NCBI RefSeq assembly: GCF_030409635.1
Contig: NZ_JAUFQF010000004.1
Coordinates: forward strand, 1,026,241-1,090,240
Direction of reading: 5' to 3'
Length of the DNA stretch: 64,000 nucleotides
Source: Vibrio agarivorans
GTDB taxonomy: Bacteria; Pseudomonadota; Gammaproteobacteria; Enterobacterales; Vibrionaceae
Below the pieces are notes generated by a model. That model worked only from the letters and a program-made list of their open reading frames with translations, had not been told where the DNA came from and did not search any database. Below, piece by piece: positions 7,957 through 16,662 of the stretch (position 1 is its first letter; every line of letters starts with the position of its first letter). Made by a program: the position numbers and the translations under genes.

Positions 7957-9672
7957 ATGAGCGTAACAACTTTAGAAAGCCAGCCAAGCGGCACAGAGCA
8001 ACCTGCTCGTTGGAAACAGTGGCAAAGCAAGGCTCGTGAATTTACCTCGAGCAATCACAAAGCCATGGTTATAGCCGCGTTAACCGCGTTAATTACCGCG
8101 TTTATCGTTGTGATCCTATGGACCAAATCGACACCTTATCGAGCACTCTATGGTGAGGCCGAGCGCTACGACAGCGCAGAAATCCTCGATGTTTTGACTC
8201 AGGTGAAGATTGCTTATCAAATCGATAACCATACAGGGCAAGTGTTGGTACCTGAAAACAAATTGGCTGACGCGAGAATTACTCTGGCTGCACACGGTGT
8301 AAAAGCCCAACTGCCACAGGGTTTGGATATTCTTGATAAGGCGACAGGGTTAGGTACTAGTCAATTTATTGAAAATGCTCGTTACCGTCAGGGCCTTGAG
8401 GGAGAGTTAGCTCGCACAATTCTTGCGATTAATTCTGTGAACTATGCACGCGTGCATTTGGCTATCCCTAATCGAACCCTCTTTGTTGGTATCAATGAGG
8501 AGAAGCCATCTGCGGCGGTCATGGTAGAGCTACTACCTGGGCGCACGCTAGAGTATCAGCAAGTCGAAGCCATTGTGAACTTGGTGAGTGGCAGCATAAC
8601 TGGTATGCCTCAAGAGGGGGTTTCAGTGGTGGACCAGCACGGAAACCTGCTGAGCGCAGACATTCGTGACGGCGCACAAAATCGCTTGAGTGTTCAATTC
8701 CACGAAATGCAGCAGCGCACTGAGAGAGATATTGTGCATCGTGCGACAGATATGCTGACGCCTCTGCTTGGTATGGGTAACTTTCGCGTTCAAGTGTCTG
8801 CAACACTGAATTTTGACCAGATAGAAGAGACACAAGAGTCGCTCGATGGTGACCCAGTGGTGCGCTCGGAGTTCAGCAAGCAAGATAACTCTCAGGGCCA
8901 AATGGCTTTGGGTATTCCAGGAGCACTAAGCAACCAAGCGCCAGTTGATGGTGAAGGGGCCAATAACGAGTCACGCAATGAACGTGCTGAAAGTTCACGT
9001 CAGTATGATTTTGGCCGCAAGGTTCGTCATACCAAGATGGCACAAGGCGGTATTGAGCATCTATCGGTTTCAGTGTTACTCAATGATGCGGTCAACGAAC
9101 AGGGTTGGCAGCAAGCCGAGTTAGAGCAGATTGCACAGATGGTCAAAGATTCTGTGGGGTATATCGATGATCGTGGAGACCAGTTTAGTCTGCATGCATT
9201 CAATTTTGCGAGGGAACCAGAAGTGGTTGCAGAATCAGTGCCTTGGTGGCACCAACAACACAATCTTGCGCTGATCCAATATGGCTTGTATGCCTTGATC
9301 ACCTTAAGTTTTATTTTCTTTGTATTGCGTCCTTTAGTGCGCTCACTGGCTACACCGACAGTGAAAGCCGTATCCGAGTCCACATCAATGGCAGCAGCAC
9401 CAAGCCTTGCCGCGTCAGCCGCGCCGGTTTCGATGCCTACTGGCAAGATTGACAATGACCAAGACCTAGCGGATGCGCTGATTGATTCAATGATGGGCGG
9501 CGGTGGCCTTGCTGAGGATAGTGGTGCCAGTTCAAGTCAAGATATCTATGACTTACCGCCACTAGGTTCAAACTTAGAGGTTCAAGTAGAGCATCTGCAA
9601 AAGTTAACCGATGCAGAATCTGAACGTGTCGCTGATGTAGTGAAAAAGTGGGTGAATTCAAATGAGTCTTAA
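7957..9672 (+). CDS. fliF: Lateral flagellar MS-ring protein FliF
   Basis: 571 residues. FliF builds the MS ring and the base of the export apparatus in the inner membrane. There is a membrane segment near residues 38-57, a YscJ-like ring-building domain with the VNYARVHLAIP block, a Gln/Ser/Asn-rich periplasmic region, a second membrane segment near residues 432-452, and a C-terminal cytoplasmic tail (EVQVEHLQKLTDAESERVADVVKKWV) that binds FliG. It overlaps fliG by 11 bases, suggesting coupled translation of the two ring proteins. Confidence 0.95.
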   Translation: MSVTTLESQPSGTEQPARWKQWQSKAREFTSSNHKAMVIAALTALITAFIVVILWTKSTPYRALYGEAERYDSAEILDVLTQVKIAYQIDNHTGQVLVPENKLADARITLAAHGVKAQLPQGLDILDKATGLGTSQFIENARYRQGLEGELARTILAINSVNYARVHLAIPNRTLFVGINEEKPSAAVMVELLPGRTLEYQQVEAIVNLVSGSITGMPQEGVSVVDQHGNLLSADIRDGAQNRLSVQFHEMQQRTERDIVHRATDMLTPLLGMGNFRVQVSATLNFDQIEETQESLDGDPVVRSEFSKQDNSQGQMALGIPGALSNQAPVDGEGANNESRNERAESSRQYDFGRKVRHTKMAQGGIEHLSVSVLLNDAVNEQGWQQAELEQIAQMVKDSVGYIDDRGDQFSLHAFNFAREPEVVAESVPWWHQQHNLALIQYGLYALITLSFIFFVLRPLVRSLATPTVKAVSESTSMAAAPSLAASAAPVSMPTGKIDNDQDLADALIDSMMGGGGLAEDSGASSSQDIYDLPPLGSNLEVQVEHLQKLTDAESERVADVVKKWVNSNES

Positions 9673-10687
9673 TAATGTATCTCTACCTGATGACGTATTG
9701 CTAAACCCGATTGAGCAAGCGGCAATCCTGTTGCTTAGCATGGGAGAAGATGCAGCAGCTAAAGTCATGGCGCATATGTCTCGTGATGAATTGTTGAAGG
9801 TGAGCCATGCTATGGCTCATCAACCTGCGATCAAAAGTATTGAAGCGCAATTTGTGTTGCAGGGCTTTTTTGATGAATTCCGAGCACAGTCTGGGATCAG
9901 TGGAGCATCGCGCACCTTCCTCCAGCGAACACTGGACAAAGCATTGGGCGGACGCCTAGCACGAAACCTACTTGATAGTATTTACGGTGATGAAGTACGC
10001 ACGGTGATGCAACGCCTACAGTGGATTCAACCAAGCCAGTTAGCGAACTTCCTGAGCTATGAGCACATTCAGATGCGAGCGCTGTTTATTGCTTTTCTGC
10101 CCGCGAATATTGCGTCAGAAACGATAGAAGAATATGACCAAGAGACGCAGAAAGAGCTACTGTTCCGTATCGCTAATTTAAGTGAAGTCACTCGCGAAGT
10201 GGCAGAGGAGCTGCAAGAGCTGGTTGATCGTTGTATTGAATATCTGGCTGACAATGCCAACTCGCTTGTGGAAGGTGAGCAGCAAGCGGCTGACATCATC
10301 AACCGTTATCAAGGTGATCAAGCCGGTCTCATGGAAGCACTGCAAGAGCATGACCAAGAACTGGTAGAGCGCCTGAAGGGTAAAATGTATGAGTTCGGCA
10401 TTCTTACTCGTCAATCAGAAGCGATTCGCACCCAGATTGTCGAGTCAGTGCCAATTGAAACATTGGCGATGGCGATGAAGGGCGCGGATGCTCAGACACG
10501 CAAGTCGATATTCTCTATTCTGCCTAAGCGTATGCGTCAGTCATTTGAGTCTGAAATGGCTGCAATGGGTAAGGTATCAATGAGCCAAGTCAAGCGTGCG
10601 CGTGAGGAGATCATGGAGTACGTTCGTGAGCTAAACGAGTCTGGTGAAATCACCTTACAGCTCTATCAAGAGAAAACGGTGGATTAA
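9662..10687 (+). CDS. fliG: Lateral flagellar motor switch protein FliG
   Basis: 341 residues. FliG couples the MS ring to the C-ring and interacts with the stator. It has the FliF-binding N-terminal domain (NPIEQAAILLLSMGEDAAAKV), the middle domain and the C-terminal torque domain with charged helix RKSIFSILPKRMRQSFESEM, where Lys, Arg and Glu residues face MotA/LafT. Length and layout are normal. It precedes fliH by one base. Confidence 0.96.
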   Translation: MSLNNVSLPDDVLLNPIEQAAILLLSMGEDAAAKVMAHMSRDELLKVSHAMAHQPAIKSIEAQFVLQGFFDEFRAQSGISGASRTFLQRTLDKALGGRLARNLLDSIYGDEVRTVMQRLQWIQPSQLANFLSYEHIQMRALFIAFLPANIASETIEEYDQETQKELLFRIANLSEVTREVAEELQELVDRCIEYLADNANSLVEGEQQAADIINRYQGDQAGLMEALQEHDQELVERLKGKMYEFGILTRQSEAIRTQIVESVPIETLAMAMKGADAQTRKSIFSILPKRMRQSFESEMAAMGKVSMSQVKRAREEIMEYVRELNESGEITLQLYQEKTVD

Positions 10688-10688
10688 C

Positions 10689-11549
10689 ATGTCTCGACGC
10701 AATCGCATAATGCGCCTTGAGCCGCATCAATATCGTAGTTTTCGTTTTCCACCTATTGTTGAGCCCTCTGCTCTCAATGCCACAATGCAGCCTGCTGAAC
10801 CATCACTCGATGACGAGTTTGGTCTTGGTGAATTTACCGGCTTTGATGAGTTCGATGTTCTTGGCAGCAGTGAAGAAAAAGAAGATTTTTCTGATGAGTT
10901 AGAGACATCCGAGAGCATCAGTGGTGATATTCAGCAGCAATACAGTCAGGGCTTTCAACTTGGCATGACCAAAGGCTATGACGAAGGTGTCAAAGAGGGC
11001 CTAGAGAAAGGCCAAGCGCAAGGCTTTGAACAGGGCCTACTTGCGGGTCACGAACAAGGGGTAGAGCAGGGTAAACTTGAAGGAAAGAAAGCCTTTCTTG
11101 AGGCCGCTGTCCCTTTTGTGGCGATGACAGATAAGTTGAAAAGCTTGTTCACAGAGCAAGAGCGTCGCCAACGTGAACAGGTATGCGAGCTGGTAAGAAA
11201 GGTATCTCAGCAAGTGATCCGTTGTGAGCTGACGTTGCAACCTCAGCAGATTTTGGCTTTGGTCGAAGAGACACTCGAAACCTTACCGAGTGAACCAGTA
11301 GGCATTAAAGTGATGATGGCGCAAGAGGAGTTCTCGCAAATCGAACAGGTGGCTGCTGAGAAGATAGAGCAGTGGAACATTGTCTGTGACCCAAGTCTTC
11401 GTCAAGGAGATTGCCGCATTGTCACCAAAACTGCTGAAGCAGATGCAGGCTGTGATCAGCGTTTAGAAACCTGCATGCAGTCAGTACAAAAGCACCTTCT
11501 TGAAGAGCCCGCTAATGAGCAAGCAGAAATGTTAGAGCCAAGTCTATGA
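10689..11549 (+). CDS. fliH: Lateral flagellar export regulator FliH
   Basis: 286 residues from the ATG at 10689, directly after the fliG stop. An in-frame ATG at 10644 lies inside fliG and is less likely. FliH holds the export ATPase FliI and links it to FliN. After an acidic N-terminal region comes a run of Gly every fourth residue (about residues 92-130, for example GYDEGVKEGLEKGQAQGFEQG), the FliH-typical GxxxG helix, then a helical C-terminal domain with VRKVSQQVIRCELTLQPQQI. It overlaps fliI by 4 bases (ATGA). Confidence 0.94.
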   Translation: MSRRNRIMRLEPHQYRSFRFPPIVEPSALNATMQPAEPSLDDEFGLGEFTGFDEFDVLGSSEEKEDFSDELETSESISGDIQQQYSQGFQLGMTKGYDEGVKEGLEKGQAQGFEQGLLAGHEQGVEQGKLEGKKAFLEAAVPFVAMTDKLKSLFTEQERRQREQVCELVRKVSQQVIRCELTLQPQQILALVEETLETLPSEPVGIKVMMAQEEFSQIEQVAAEKIEQWNIVCDPSLRQGDCRIVTKTAEADAGCDQRLETCMQSVQKHLLEEPANEQAEMLEPSL

Positions 11550-12889
11550 GCAATGCCATTGATCAACGTTTAGAAGAAGCAATGGCCTCAATCAATACCG
11601 TACCCGTCGCGAAAGTGACGGGTCGCTTGGTTAAGGTCACAGGGTTAATGCTCGAAGCGGTGGGATGTCGACTTCTTACCGGTCAACGCTGCTTGGTGGA
11701 AACGGGCAGCGGAGACAAGATTGAAGCGCAAACCGTCGGCTTTAATCACGACGTGGCGTATCTGATGCCGATTCGCCCAGCAACGGGCCTCTTCTCTGGT
11801 GCCCGAGTATGGCCAGTTGAGGGGGAGTGTCAGCTTTCGATCAGTGATAGCTGGTTTGGCCGTGTTGTGAATGGTCTCGGTGAGCCTATTGATGATTTGG
11901 GAAAACTTGGTTTAGGTGAGCGGATCAGCTTGCAGGGAAATGCGGTAAACCCAATGAAGCGCCAGCCGATTACTCAGCCGCTCGATGTTGGCGTTAGATC
12001 GATCAACAGTATGCTGACAATGGGCAAAGGTCAGCGTATGGGCTTGTTTGCGGGTAGTGGTGTCGGTAAGAGTGTCTTGCTAGGAATGATTACCCGTGAG
12101 ACTCAAGCCGATGTCGTCGTCGTTGGTCTGATTGGTGAGCGTGGCCGTGAGGTGAAAGAGTTTATTGAGCATGCGCTTGGCGCTGAAGGCTTAGCCAAAG
12201 CCATCGTGATTGCTTCACCTGCCGATGAGTCACCCCTGATGCGTCTTCGTGCCTCTCAGCTTTGTCACCGTGTGGCAGAGCACTATCGTGATAAAGGTAA
12301 AGACGTACTTTTGTTGATGGATTCTTTAACTCGATATGCGATGGCACAACGAGAAATTGGTTTGGCTTTGGGCGAGCCGCCGGCCACCAAAGGCTATCCA
12401 CCTTCAGTGTTTAGTATGCTGCCACAACTTGTTGAGCGAGCAGGTAACAGTAGTAACCCCAAAGGCAGTATGAGCGCTATCTATACCGTTCTGACTGAAG
12501 GGGACGATCAACAAGACCCGATTGCTGACAGTGCCCGTGCGATCTTGGATGGCCATATAGTACTCAGTCGTCAACTGGCGGAATCAGGCCATTATCCGGC
12601 TATCGATATAGCTCAATCCATTTCCCGAACCATGCCGCTAGTGGTAGACAAGCCACAGGTACAAAATGTGATGCAATTTAAGCATCTATATAGTCGCTAT
12701 CAAGAGGTCAAAGAGCTGATCCCATTGGGTGGTTATCAACCTGGTAATGACGAGGTGATGGATACCGCAGTTCGAGTGTATCCTGCTTTAATGAGCTTTT
12801 TACAGCAGGCGCAAGATGAAGCCTCGGCGTTTGAACAGTCACAGCAACAACTCGCGCAGCTAATTGGAGAGATCTCAAATGGCCGCTAA
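11546..12889 (+). CDS. fliI: Lateral flagellar export ATPase FliI
   Basis: 447 residues, F1-beta-like ATPase that energises substrate entry into the export gate. It shows an N-terminal beta-barrel-like region, Walker A GLFAGSGVGKSVLLG at about 165-179, the VVVGLIGERGREVKEF block, Walker B DVLLLMDSLTRYAMAQREIG, and the SGHYPAID-type C-terminal motif. All expected catalytic segments are present. It starts within fliH and overlaps the fliJ start by 11 bases. Confidence 0.97.
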   Translation: MSNAIDQRLEEAMASINTVPVAKVTGRLVKVTGLMLEAVGCRLLTGQRCLVETGSGDKIEAQTVGFNHDVAYLMPIRPATGLFSGARVWPVEGECQLSISDSWFGRVVNGLGEPIDDLGKLGLGERISLQGNAVNPMKRQPITQPLDVGVRSINSMLTMGKGQRMGLFAGSGVGKSVLLGMITRETQADVVVVGLIGERGREVKEFIEHALGAEGLAKAIVIASPADESPLMRLRASQLCHRVAEHYRDKGKDVLLLMDSLTRYAMAQREIGLALGEPPATKGYPPSVFSMLPQLVERAGNSSNPKGSMSAIYTVLTEGDDQQDPIADSARAILDGHIVLSRQLAESGHYPAIDIAQSISRTMPLVVDKPQVQNVMQFKHLYSRYQEVKELIPLGGYQPGNDEVMDTAVRVYPALMSFLQQAQDEASAFEQSQQQLAQLIGEISNGR

Positions 12890-13310
12890 ACAAGGTTTAC
12901 AGCGCTTTCGCGATATCAATCAAGACCGATTGGAAAAATTGGGGCAACAACTGCAGCAGCAACGTAATCAAAGTGAGCGCTTTGAGAACAACCTTCAGCA
13001 GCTAAAAACCATCTATGATGAGTGTCAGGTCAATGATGGTGAAAGTGCCATGGCGTGGCGTAATCGTCATCAATTGCGTGGTAACTTACAGCATCTAGAA
13101 AAGCTACAGCAGCAGCACTTTGCATTAGCGCAAGCAGAGCAACGACGCCTACAGCATCACCTGCAACAGCAAAATATCCGAGTAAAAAGTTTGGATACCG
13201 TGCTTGATAAGCGACATAAAGCCGAGCTTTCTCAAGTATTGAAAGCTGAGCAGAAGCTCAATGATGAAATTGGAGCACAGCGTTATTTCCAGCGTCAGCT
13301 GAATGGATAG
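12879..13310 (+). CDS. fliJ: Lateral flagellar export chaperone escort FliJ
   Basis: 143 residues from the ATG at 12879, preceded by GGAGAG and preferred over an upstream in-frame start at 12864. FliJ is the central stalk of the FliI ATPase ring. The protein is a long, Gln-rich antiparallel coiled coil (QQLQQQRNQSERFENNLQQL and similar) with no globular domain. It is the last gene of the motY-lafK-fliEFGHIJ operon and is followed by a hairpin shared with the convergent flgN gene. Confidence 0.9.
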   Translation: MAAKQGLQRFRDINQDRLEKLGQQLQQQRNQSERFENNLQQLKTIYDECQVNDGESAMAWRNRHQLRGNLQHLEKLQQQHFALAQAEQRRLQHHLQQQNIRVKSLDTVLDKRHKAELSQVLKAEQKLNDEIGAQRYFQRQLNG

Positions 13311-13325
13311 ATGATACAGCGACAG

Positions 13326-13351
13326 TAACCCCAGATGATATTCTGGGGTTA
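13326..13351. terminator. Hairpin between convergent fliJ and flgN
   Basis: Perfect 10-base arms TAACCCCAGA (13326-13335) and TCTGGGGTTA (13342-13351) with a 6-base loop. It overlaps the flgN stop codon and lies just after fliJ, so it could end transcription in both directions. There is only a weak T-rich tail on either side, so it may act as a transcript end/stabiliser rather than a strong intrinsic terminator. Confidence 0.6.
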
Positions 13352-13804
13352 TTCTGCTGGGTAGGTCTCAGGAGAGTAGGTTTGCGGCTCAGATTTATGC
13401 GTCAGCTCTGACAAAATACTGTGCTGCATAGAGAGCAGGTTACCATTGCGTTCATTCTGCGCTTGGCATTCAGACACCACGGCTTGTAGCTTATTCCAAT
13501 TCTTGGTTAAAGGTTGTGCGATGCTGTCCGGTAGAGCGTTAATTAACTTATCAACGCCTTGTGCGTCGGATGACACGCCAATTTTAATCAGCAGCTGGCT
13601 GCGTTTTGCTGCACGATTCTCAAGCTTAGCGAGGAACTGTTGATATTGAGCGGCAGTTTGCTCAAGGCGTTGTGAATCGCGTTGCGCTAGCAAAATATGC
13701 TGAGTACGCAGCACCTTAAGGAGTGCTTGGTAATCTTTTACATCCAAGCTTACTTCTTGAATAAATGCTTTAATCGCGGCGATTTTATCGCTGTTCATAC
13801 TCAT
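13349..13804 (-). CDS. flgN: Lateral flagellar chaperone FlgN
   Basis: 151 residues. FlgN is the export chaperone for the hook-filament junction proteins FlgK and FlgL. The sequence is mostly helical with a heptad-like C-terminal region (NKLQAVVSECQAQNERNGNLLSMQHSIL), the part that in the family binds FlgK/FlgL, followed by a Pro/Glu tail. Its ATG shares one base with the flgM stop (TAATG), so the two are co-translated. Sequence similarity alone is modest; position after flgM supports the call. Confidence 0.88.
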   Translation of the reverse strand: MSMNSDKIAAIKAFIQEVSLDVKDYQALLKVLRTQHILLAQRDSQRLEQTAAQYQQFLAKLENRAAKRSQLLIKIGVSSDAQGVDKLINALPDSIAQPLTKNWNKLQAVVSECQAQNERNGNLLSMQHSILSELTHKSEPQTYSPETYPAE

Positions 13805-14100
13805 TATGAGTCGCGTTGATGGGTGTTAAAGATAGCACCTGCTAGCTCATCTAAATCAATCTTAAAATCACCTTGTTTTAGCTCTGCACGAATTTGGTTT
13901 ACCCGCTCTAGATCAACATCAGGCAAGTCATGAAGCTCTTGTTGTAGAGATTCAAGTTCACGAGCTTGCTGGCTTACTTTCGATAAGTGAGTCACATCAG
14001 CACTTGGTTGTGCGCTGCTCTCTTTTACTTTATCCGTCACCGGCTCTTTGACTACCGGAGTTTTTAGCATGCTTGGATTCGTGTTAGGACCAATTTTCAT
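13804..14100 (-). CDS. flgM: Anti-sigma-28 factor FlgM (lateral)
   Basis: 98 residues. FlgM binds the flagellar sigma-28 until it is exported through the completed hook-basal body. The probable target here is LafS (31434-32165). The N-terminal half is polar and likely disordered (MKIGPNTNPSMLKTPVVKEP), as needed for export. The C-terminal helices (VDLERVNQIRAELKQGDFKID, LDELAGAIF) match the sigma-binding region of the family. It lies between flgA and flgN on the minus strand. Confidence 0.93.
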   Translation of the reverse strand: MKIGPNTNPSMLKTPVVKEPVTDKVKESSAQPSADVTHLSKVSQQARELESLQQELHDLPDVDLERVNQIRAELKQGDFKIDLDELAGAIFNTHQRDS

Positions 14101-14117
14101 TGTCTGTCTCTCTCTAC

Positions 14118-14132
14118 TAAGTGGGTCACTTA
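14118..14132. repeat. Short inverted repeat upstream of flgM
   Basis: TAAGTG and CACTTA arms separated by GGT, lying 18 bases upstream of the flgM start in the 78-base flgA-flgM gap. It could be a regulator site or a small hairpin. No sigma-28 or sigma-54 promoter match was recognised next to it. Confidence 0.35.
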
Positions 14133-14178
14133 CTAATAACGACTCACAAACCTAGCGCCTTAAAATCATTCCAATAAA

Positions 14179-14916
14179 TTAAAACAGCGTTTGTACTTTG
14201 CCAGGCTCGATGATGATGGCGTTAATGATGTTGCCAGAACGGACATTACGAACACGAATTTGTTGGTTGTCATAACCGCTTTCCAGCGCGACTCCAGCTG
14301 TGGATGTAGAAAAGCCATCACCACTCGCCATCATGACCACTTGTTCGCCACGCTGAATGATATAGGGCGCACTGACTCTTTCGGGTGAAATCATCCGTCC
14401 TTGACGGATCTGTCGCTGAGCGCGCTGATTAATCAGACGTGAAGGTAGAGCAACAAAATCACGACTGAGTCGTGAGAGCGGCATAGTGCGCATTTCAATG
14501 TCCTCAACCGAGATTAAACTGTCCTTCGCAATAGTGTGCTTAGCATAGGCGACTTGCACCTGTGCATCAAAGTGCGCTTGAGCCTGAATGCTCCAACCAG
14601 ACACCTCAGAGCAGGTGACTCGATAACGTAAGTTACCTGCAGGAAAGCGGCGCTTATCTCGCCTTTCTACCTCAAGTGGTTGTGAGCATGCGAGCCGATG
14701 GCTGCCTGATGGCAAGGTTGTTGAGATCTCTGGCTGTTCCAATTGCCAGCCATTGTTTTGCTGACTGACTTCAATCTGGCGTGTGATATCCGACTCAATC
14801 GCTGCTGAAATAACGTCATTGAGTCTGCTGTCTGCACCTTCACTGGCCACCGATGTTGCAACCAAGACTAAACCGGTCAGTCCGATTAACGCCTGTCGAC
14901 AAATATTCTTCTTCAT
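14179..14916 (-). CDS. flgA: Lateral flagellar P-ring chaperone FlgA
   Basis: 245 residues with an N-terminal signal segment (KKNICRQALIGLTGLVLVATSVAS). FlgA is a periplasmic chaperone for FlgI in P-ring assembly. The C-terminal SAF-type domain is visible from about residue 120, with DSLISVEDIEMRTMPLSRL, the RQIRQGRMI hinge and the closing VRNVRSGNIINAIIIEPGKV. It is divergent from flgB. The 168-base gap between them holds the flgB sigma-54 promoter and a candidate activator site. Confidence 0.94.
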   Translation of the reverse strand: MKKNICRQALIGLTGLVLVATSVASEGADSRLNDVISAAIESDITRQIEVSQQNNGWQLEQPEISTTLPSGSHRLACSQPLEVERRDKRRFPAGNLRYRVTCSEVSGWSIQAQAHFDAQVQVAYAKHTIAKDSLISVEDIEMRTMPLSRLSRDFVALPSRLINQRAQRQIRQGRMISPERVSAPYIIQRGEQVVMMASGDGFSTSTAGVALESGYDNQQIRVRNVRSGNIINAIIIEPGKVQTLF

Positions 14917-14947
14917 TTTTTGCTCAACCTTTCCCCTTTCCTAGCCA

Positions 14948-14975
14948 CTTCCTATTGGGCGGAAATATTACTTCC
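14948..14975. promoter_or_regulatory. Candidate LafK activator site upstream of flgB
   Basis: Three alternating half sites CTTCC (14948-14952), CGGAA (14960-14964) and CTTCC (14971-14975), centred about 90 bases upstream of the expected flgB transcription start. The same arrangement, with spacing differing by one base, occurs at 27630-27656 upstream of the fliD sigma-54 promoter. A second palindrome CCTAAG/CTTAGG (14974-14987) touches its right end. Function is inferred from shared position and shape; no binding data exist here. Confidence 0.5.
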
Positions 14976-15026
14976 TAAGCACTTAGGTTTTGATTTCAAT
15001 TTATTAAAAATCAATAACTTAAAAAC

Positions 15027-15042
15027 TGGCACGTAACTTGTT
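15027..15042 (+). promoter_or_regulatory. Sigma-54 promoter for flgBCDEFGHIJKL
   Basis: TGGCACGTAACTTGTT matches the sigma-54 consensus TGGCACG-N4-TTGC at 14 of the conserved and spacer positions, with GG and the -12 dinucleotide 10 bases apart. The one weak point is GT rather than GC at -12. It lies 42 bases upstream of the flgB ATG, giving a leader of about 30 bases. Confidence 0.8.
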
Positions 15043-15084
15043 AATACTAGCGCCTAACCTAGAAATTATTGGCAAGGATACTCA

Positions 15085-15450
15085 ATGACAATCAGTTTTG
15101 ATAGTGCTCTTGGCGTTCATCCTCACGCACTCAATCTGCGTGCAGAGCGCTCTAAGGTGATCGCAGGCAACTTAGCAAATGTGGATACCCCAGGGTTTAA
15201 AGCGCGTGATTACGACTTTCAAGCAGCGCTAGCTGAAGTCGAGACTCGTGCTCAATTAGGTCATTCGATAGAGCTGTCTACTGAGCAGCTTAAATATCGC
15301 AATCCATACAACAACTCGGTGGATGGCAATACCGTTGAGCTGGGCGTAGAGCAGGCAGCATTTGCACAAAACTCAATGGACTTTGAAACCAGTTTAACGT
15401 TCCTCAATATGAAGTTTAAAGGGCTGTCGACAGCCATTACAGGTCAGTAA
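15085..15450 (+). CDS. flgB: Lateral flagellar proximal rod protein FlgB
   Basis: 121 residues. FlgB is one of the proximal rod subunits exported through the basal body. The N-terminal rod motif region (RAERSKVIAGNLANVDTPGFKA) and the C-terminal helix (MDFETSLTFLNMKFKGLSTAI) are typical of the flagellar rod family. It is the first gene of the flgB-L operon, with GCAAGGA upstream of the ATG. Confidence 0.96.
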   Translation: MTISFDSALGVHPHALNLRAERSKVIAGNLANVDTPGFKARDYDFQAALAEVETRAQLGHSIELSTEQLKYRNPYNNSVDGNTVELGVEQAAFAQNSMDFETSLTFLNMKFKGLSTAITGQ

Positions 15451-15453
15451 TTT

Positions 15454-15891
15454 ATGTCATTTTCCGATGTTTACCAGATAGCAGGCTCAGCGATGACGGC
15501 GCAAACCACGCGCCTAAATACCATCGCCAGTAACTTAGCCAATGCCAACTCAGGCTCAACCACAGAAGCGGAGACTTATCGTGCACGTAAGCCAGTTTTT
15601 GCAACGGTTTATGAACAACATCAGCAGTCGCTGTTTGGCTCGCAACAAAGTTTCTCGGCAGGTGCTCGTGTGCAGGTGCTTGATGTCGTCAATACCGACG
15701 GTCAGCTAGACAAGCGCTATGAGCCAGGGAATCCGATAGCCGATGCTGATGGTTATGTGTTCTACCCAAATGTGGATGTGGTGCATGAGATGGCAGACAT
15801 GATGTCAGCATCACGCAGTTTTGAAACCAATGTCGACGTGTTAAGTCGTACTCGCAGCATGCAGCAAGGCCTGCTCAAGCTAGGGCAATAG
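15454..15891 (+). CDS. flgC: Lateral flagellar proximal rod protein FlgC
   Basis: 145 residues. Rod subunit with the ANxxS motif helix AGSAMTAQTTRLNTIASNLAN at the N-terminus and the matching C-terminal segment MMSASRSFETNVDVLSRTRS. The middle shows the FlgC-type YEPGNPIADADGYVFYPNVD block. It starts 3 bases after flgB. Confidence 0.96.
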   Translation: MSFSDVYQIAGSAMTAQTTRLNTIASNLANANSGSTTEAETYRARKPVFATVYEQHQQSLFGSQQSFSAGARVQVLDVVNTDGQLDKRYEPGNPIADADGYVFYPNVDVVHEMADMMSASRSFETNVDVLSRTRSMQQGLLKLGQ

Positions 15892-15900
15892 GAGTAAACG

Positions 15901-16608
15901 ATGCTAGCGGTAATGTCAGATGGCTCTAATAGCCAAACCAACAGTGATGGTCAGATTGCCTCAAACGGCGGTCAAGACAATACATTCTTAACCTTGATGA
16001 TCGCACAGATCCAAAACCAAACGCCTCTCGACCCACTTGATACCACACAGTTCATGACGCAGCTCGCGCAGATGACTCAGGTGGAAACGATGCAGAACAT
16101 GAACTCGACAGTCACCAACCAGATGGTACTGCTGGACAACATTCAGGTGTTAACCACGGCAGGCATGGTTGGGCAGGAAGTACGCGTCTCGACCAATGAG
16201 ATCGAGTTTGAAGGTGAAACCCACAACGGCGTGATTGACCTGACTAGCTCGGTTGAAACGCTAAACATCGAGATTCGTGATGATGCGGTTCAACTGGTTA
16301 AGACGATCGAACTTGGCGCAAACAAAGAAGGTGAAGTGGAGTTTGCTCTTGATCCGAAAGCATTAGGTCTTACCGATGGTCATTACGCATTGAAAGTCGT
16401 AACAGACGATTCAGATTACACACCAGAGCTGATGATTGAAGGCGTGATCGACAAGATGCGTATTCCACCAGGTGGCGGCTCACCAGAGTTCTTAATCTCT
16501 GGCGTTGGCTATGTACCGTTCTTCCAAGTGACTCAATATGGCGACCTAGAACCTAGTGATGATGCGCCAACAGTCTCTCCATTTATGAGTCGTCTGGCCC
16601 GTAACTAG
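15901..16608 (+). CDS. flgD: Lateral hook cap protein FlgD
   Basis: 235 residues. FlgD caps the growing hook and guides FlgE assembly. It contains the family block FLTLMIAQIQNQTPLDPLDT followed by FMTQLAQMTQVETMQNMNS, then beta-rich FlgD domains (about 80-200). It is followed by a 54-base gap before flgE, the longest gap inside the operon up to this point. Confidence 0.95.
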   Translation: MLAVMSDGSNSQTNSDGQIASNGGQDNTFLTLMIAQIQNQTPLDPLDTTQFMTQLAQMTQVETMQNMNSTVTNQMVLLDNIQVLTTAGMVGQEVRVSTNEIEFEGETHNGVIDLTSSVETLNIEIRDDAVQLVKTIELGANKEGEVEFALDPKALGLTDGHYALKVVTDDSDYTPELMIEGVIDKMRIPPGGGSPEFLISGVGYVPFFQVTQYGDLEPSDDAPTVSPFMSRLARN

Positions 16609-16662
16609 ACCTTAGGTCTTTGCCAGTGATGACAGCATTTTAGAAATTTAGGAATAATTCAA

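Noticed and set aside
9027..9455. 142-residue open frame on the minus strand inside fliF
   Set aside because: It is fully antisense to a clear FliF, has no ribosome site and no family-like motif, so it is a shadow of codon structure.
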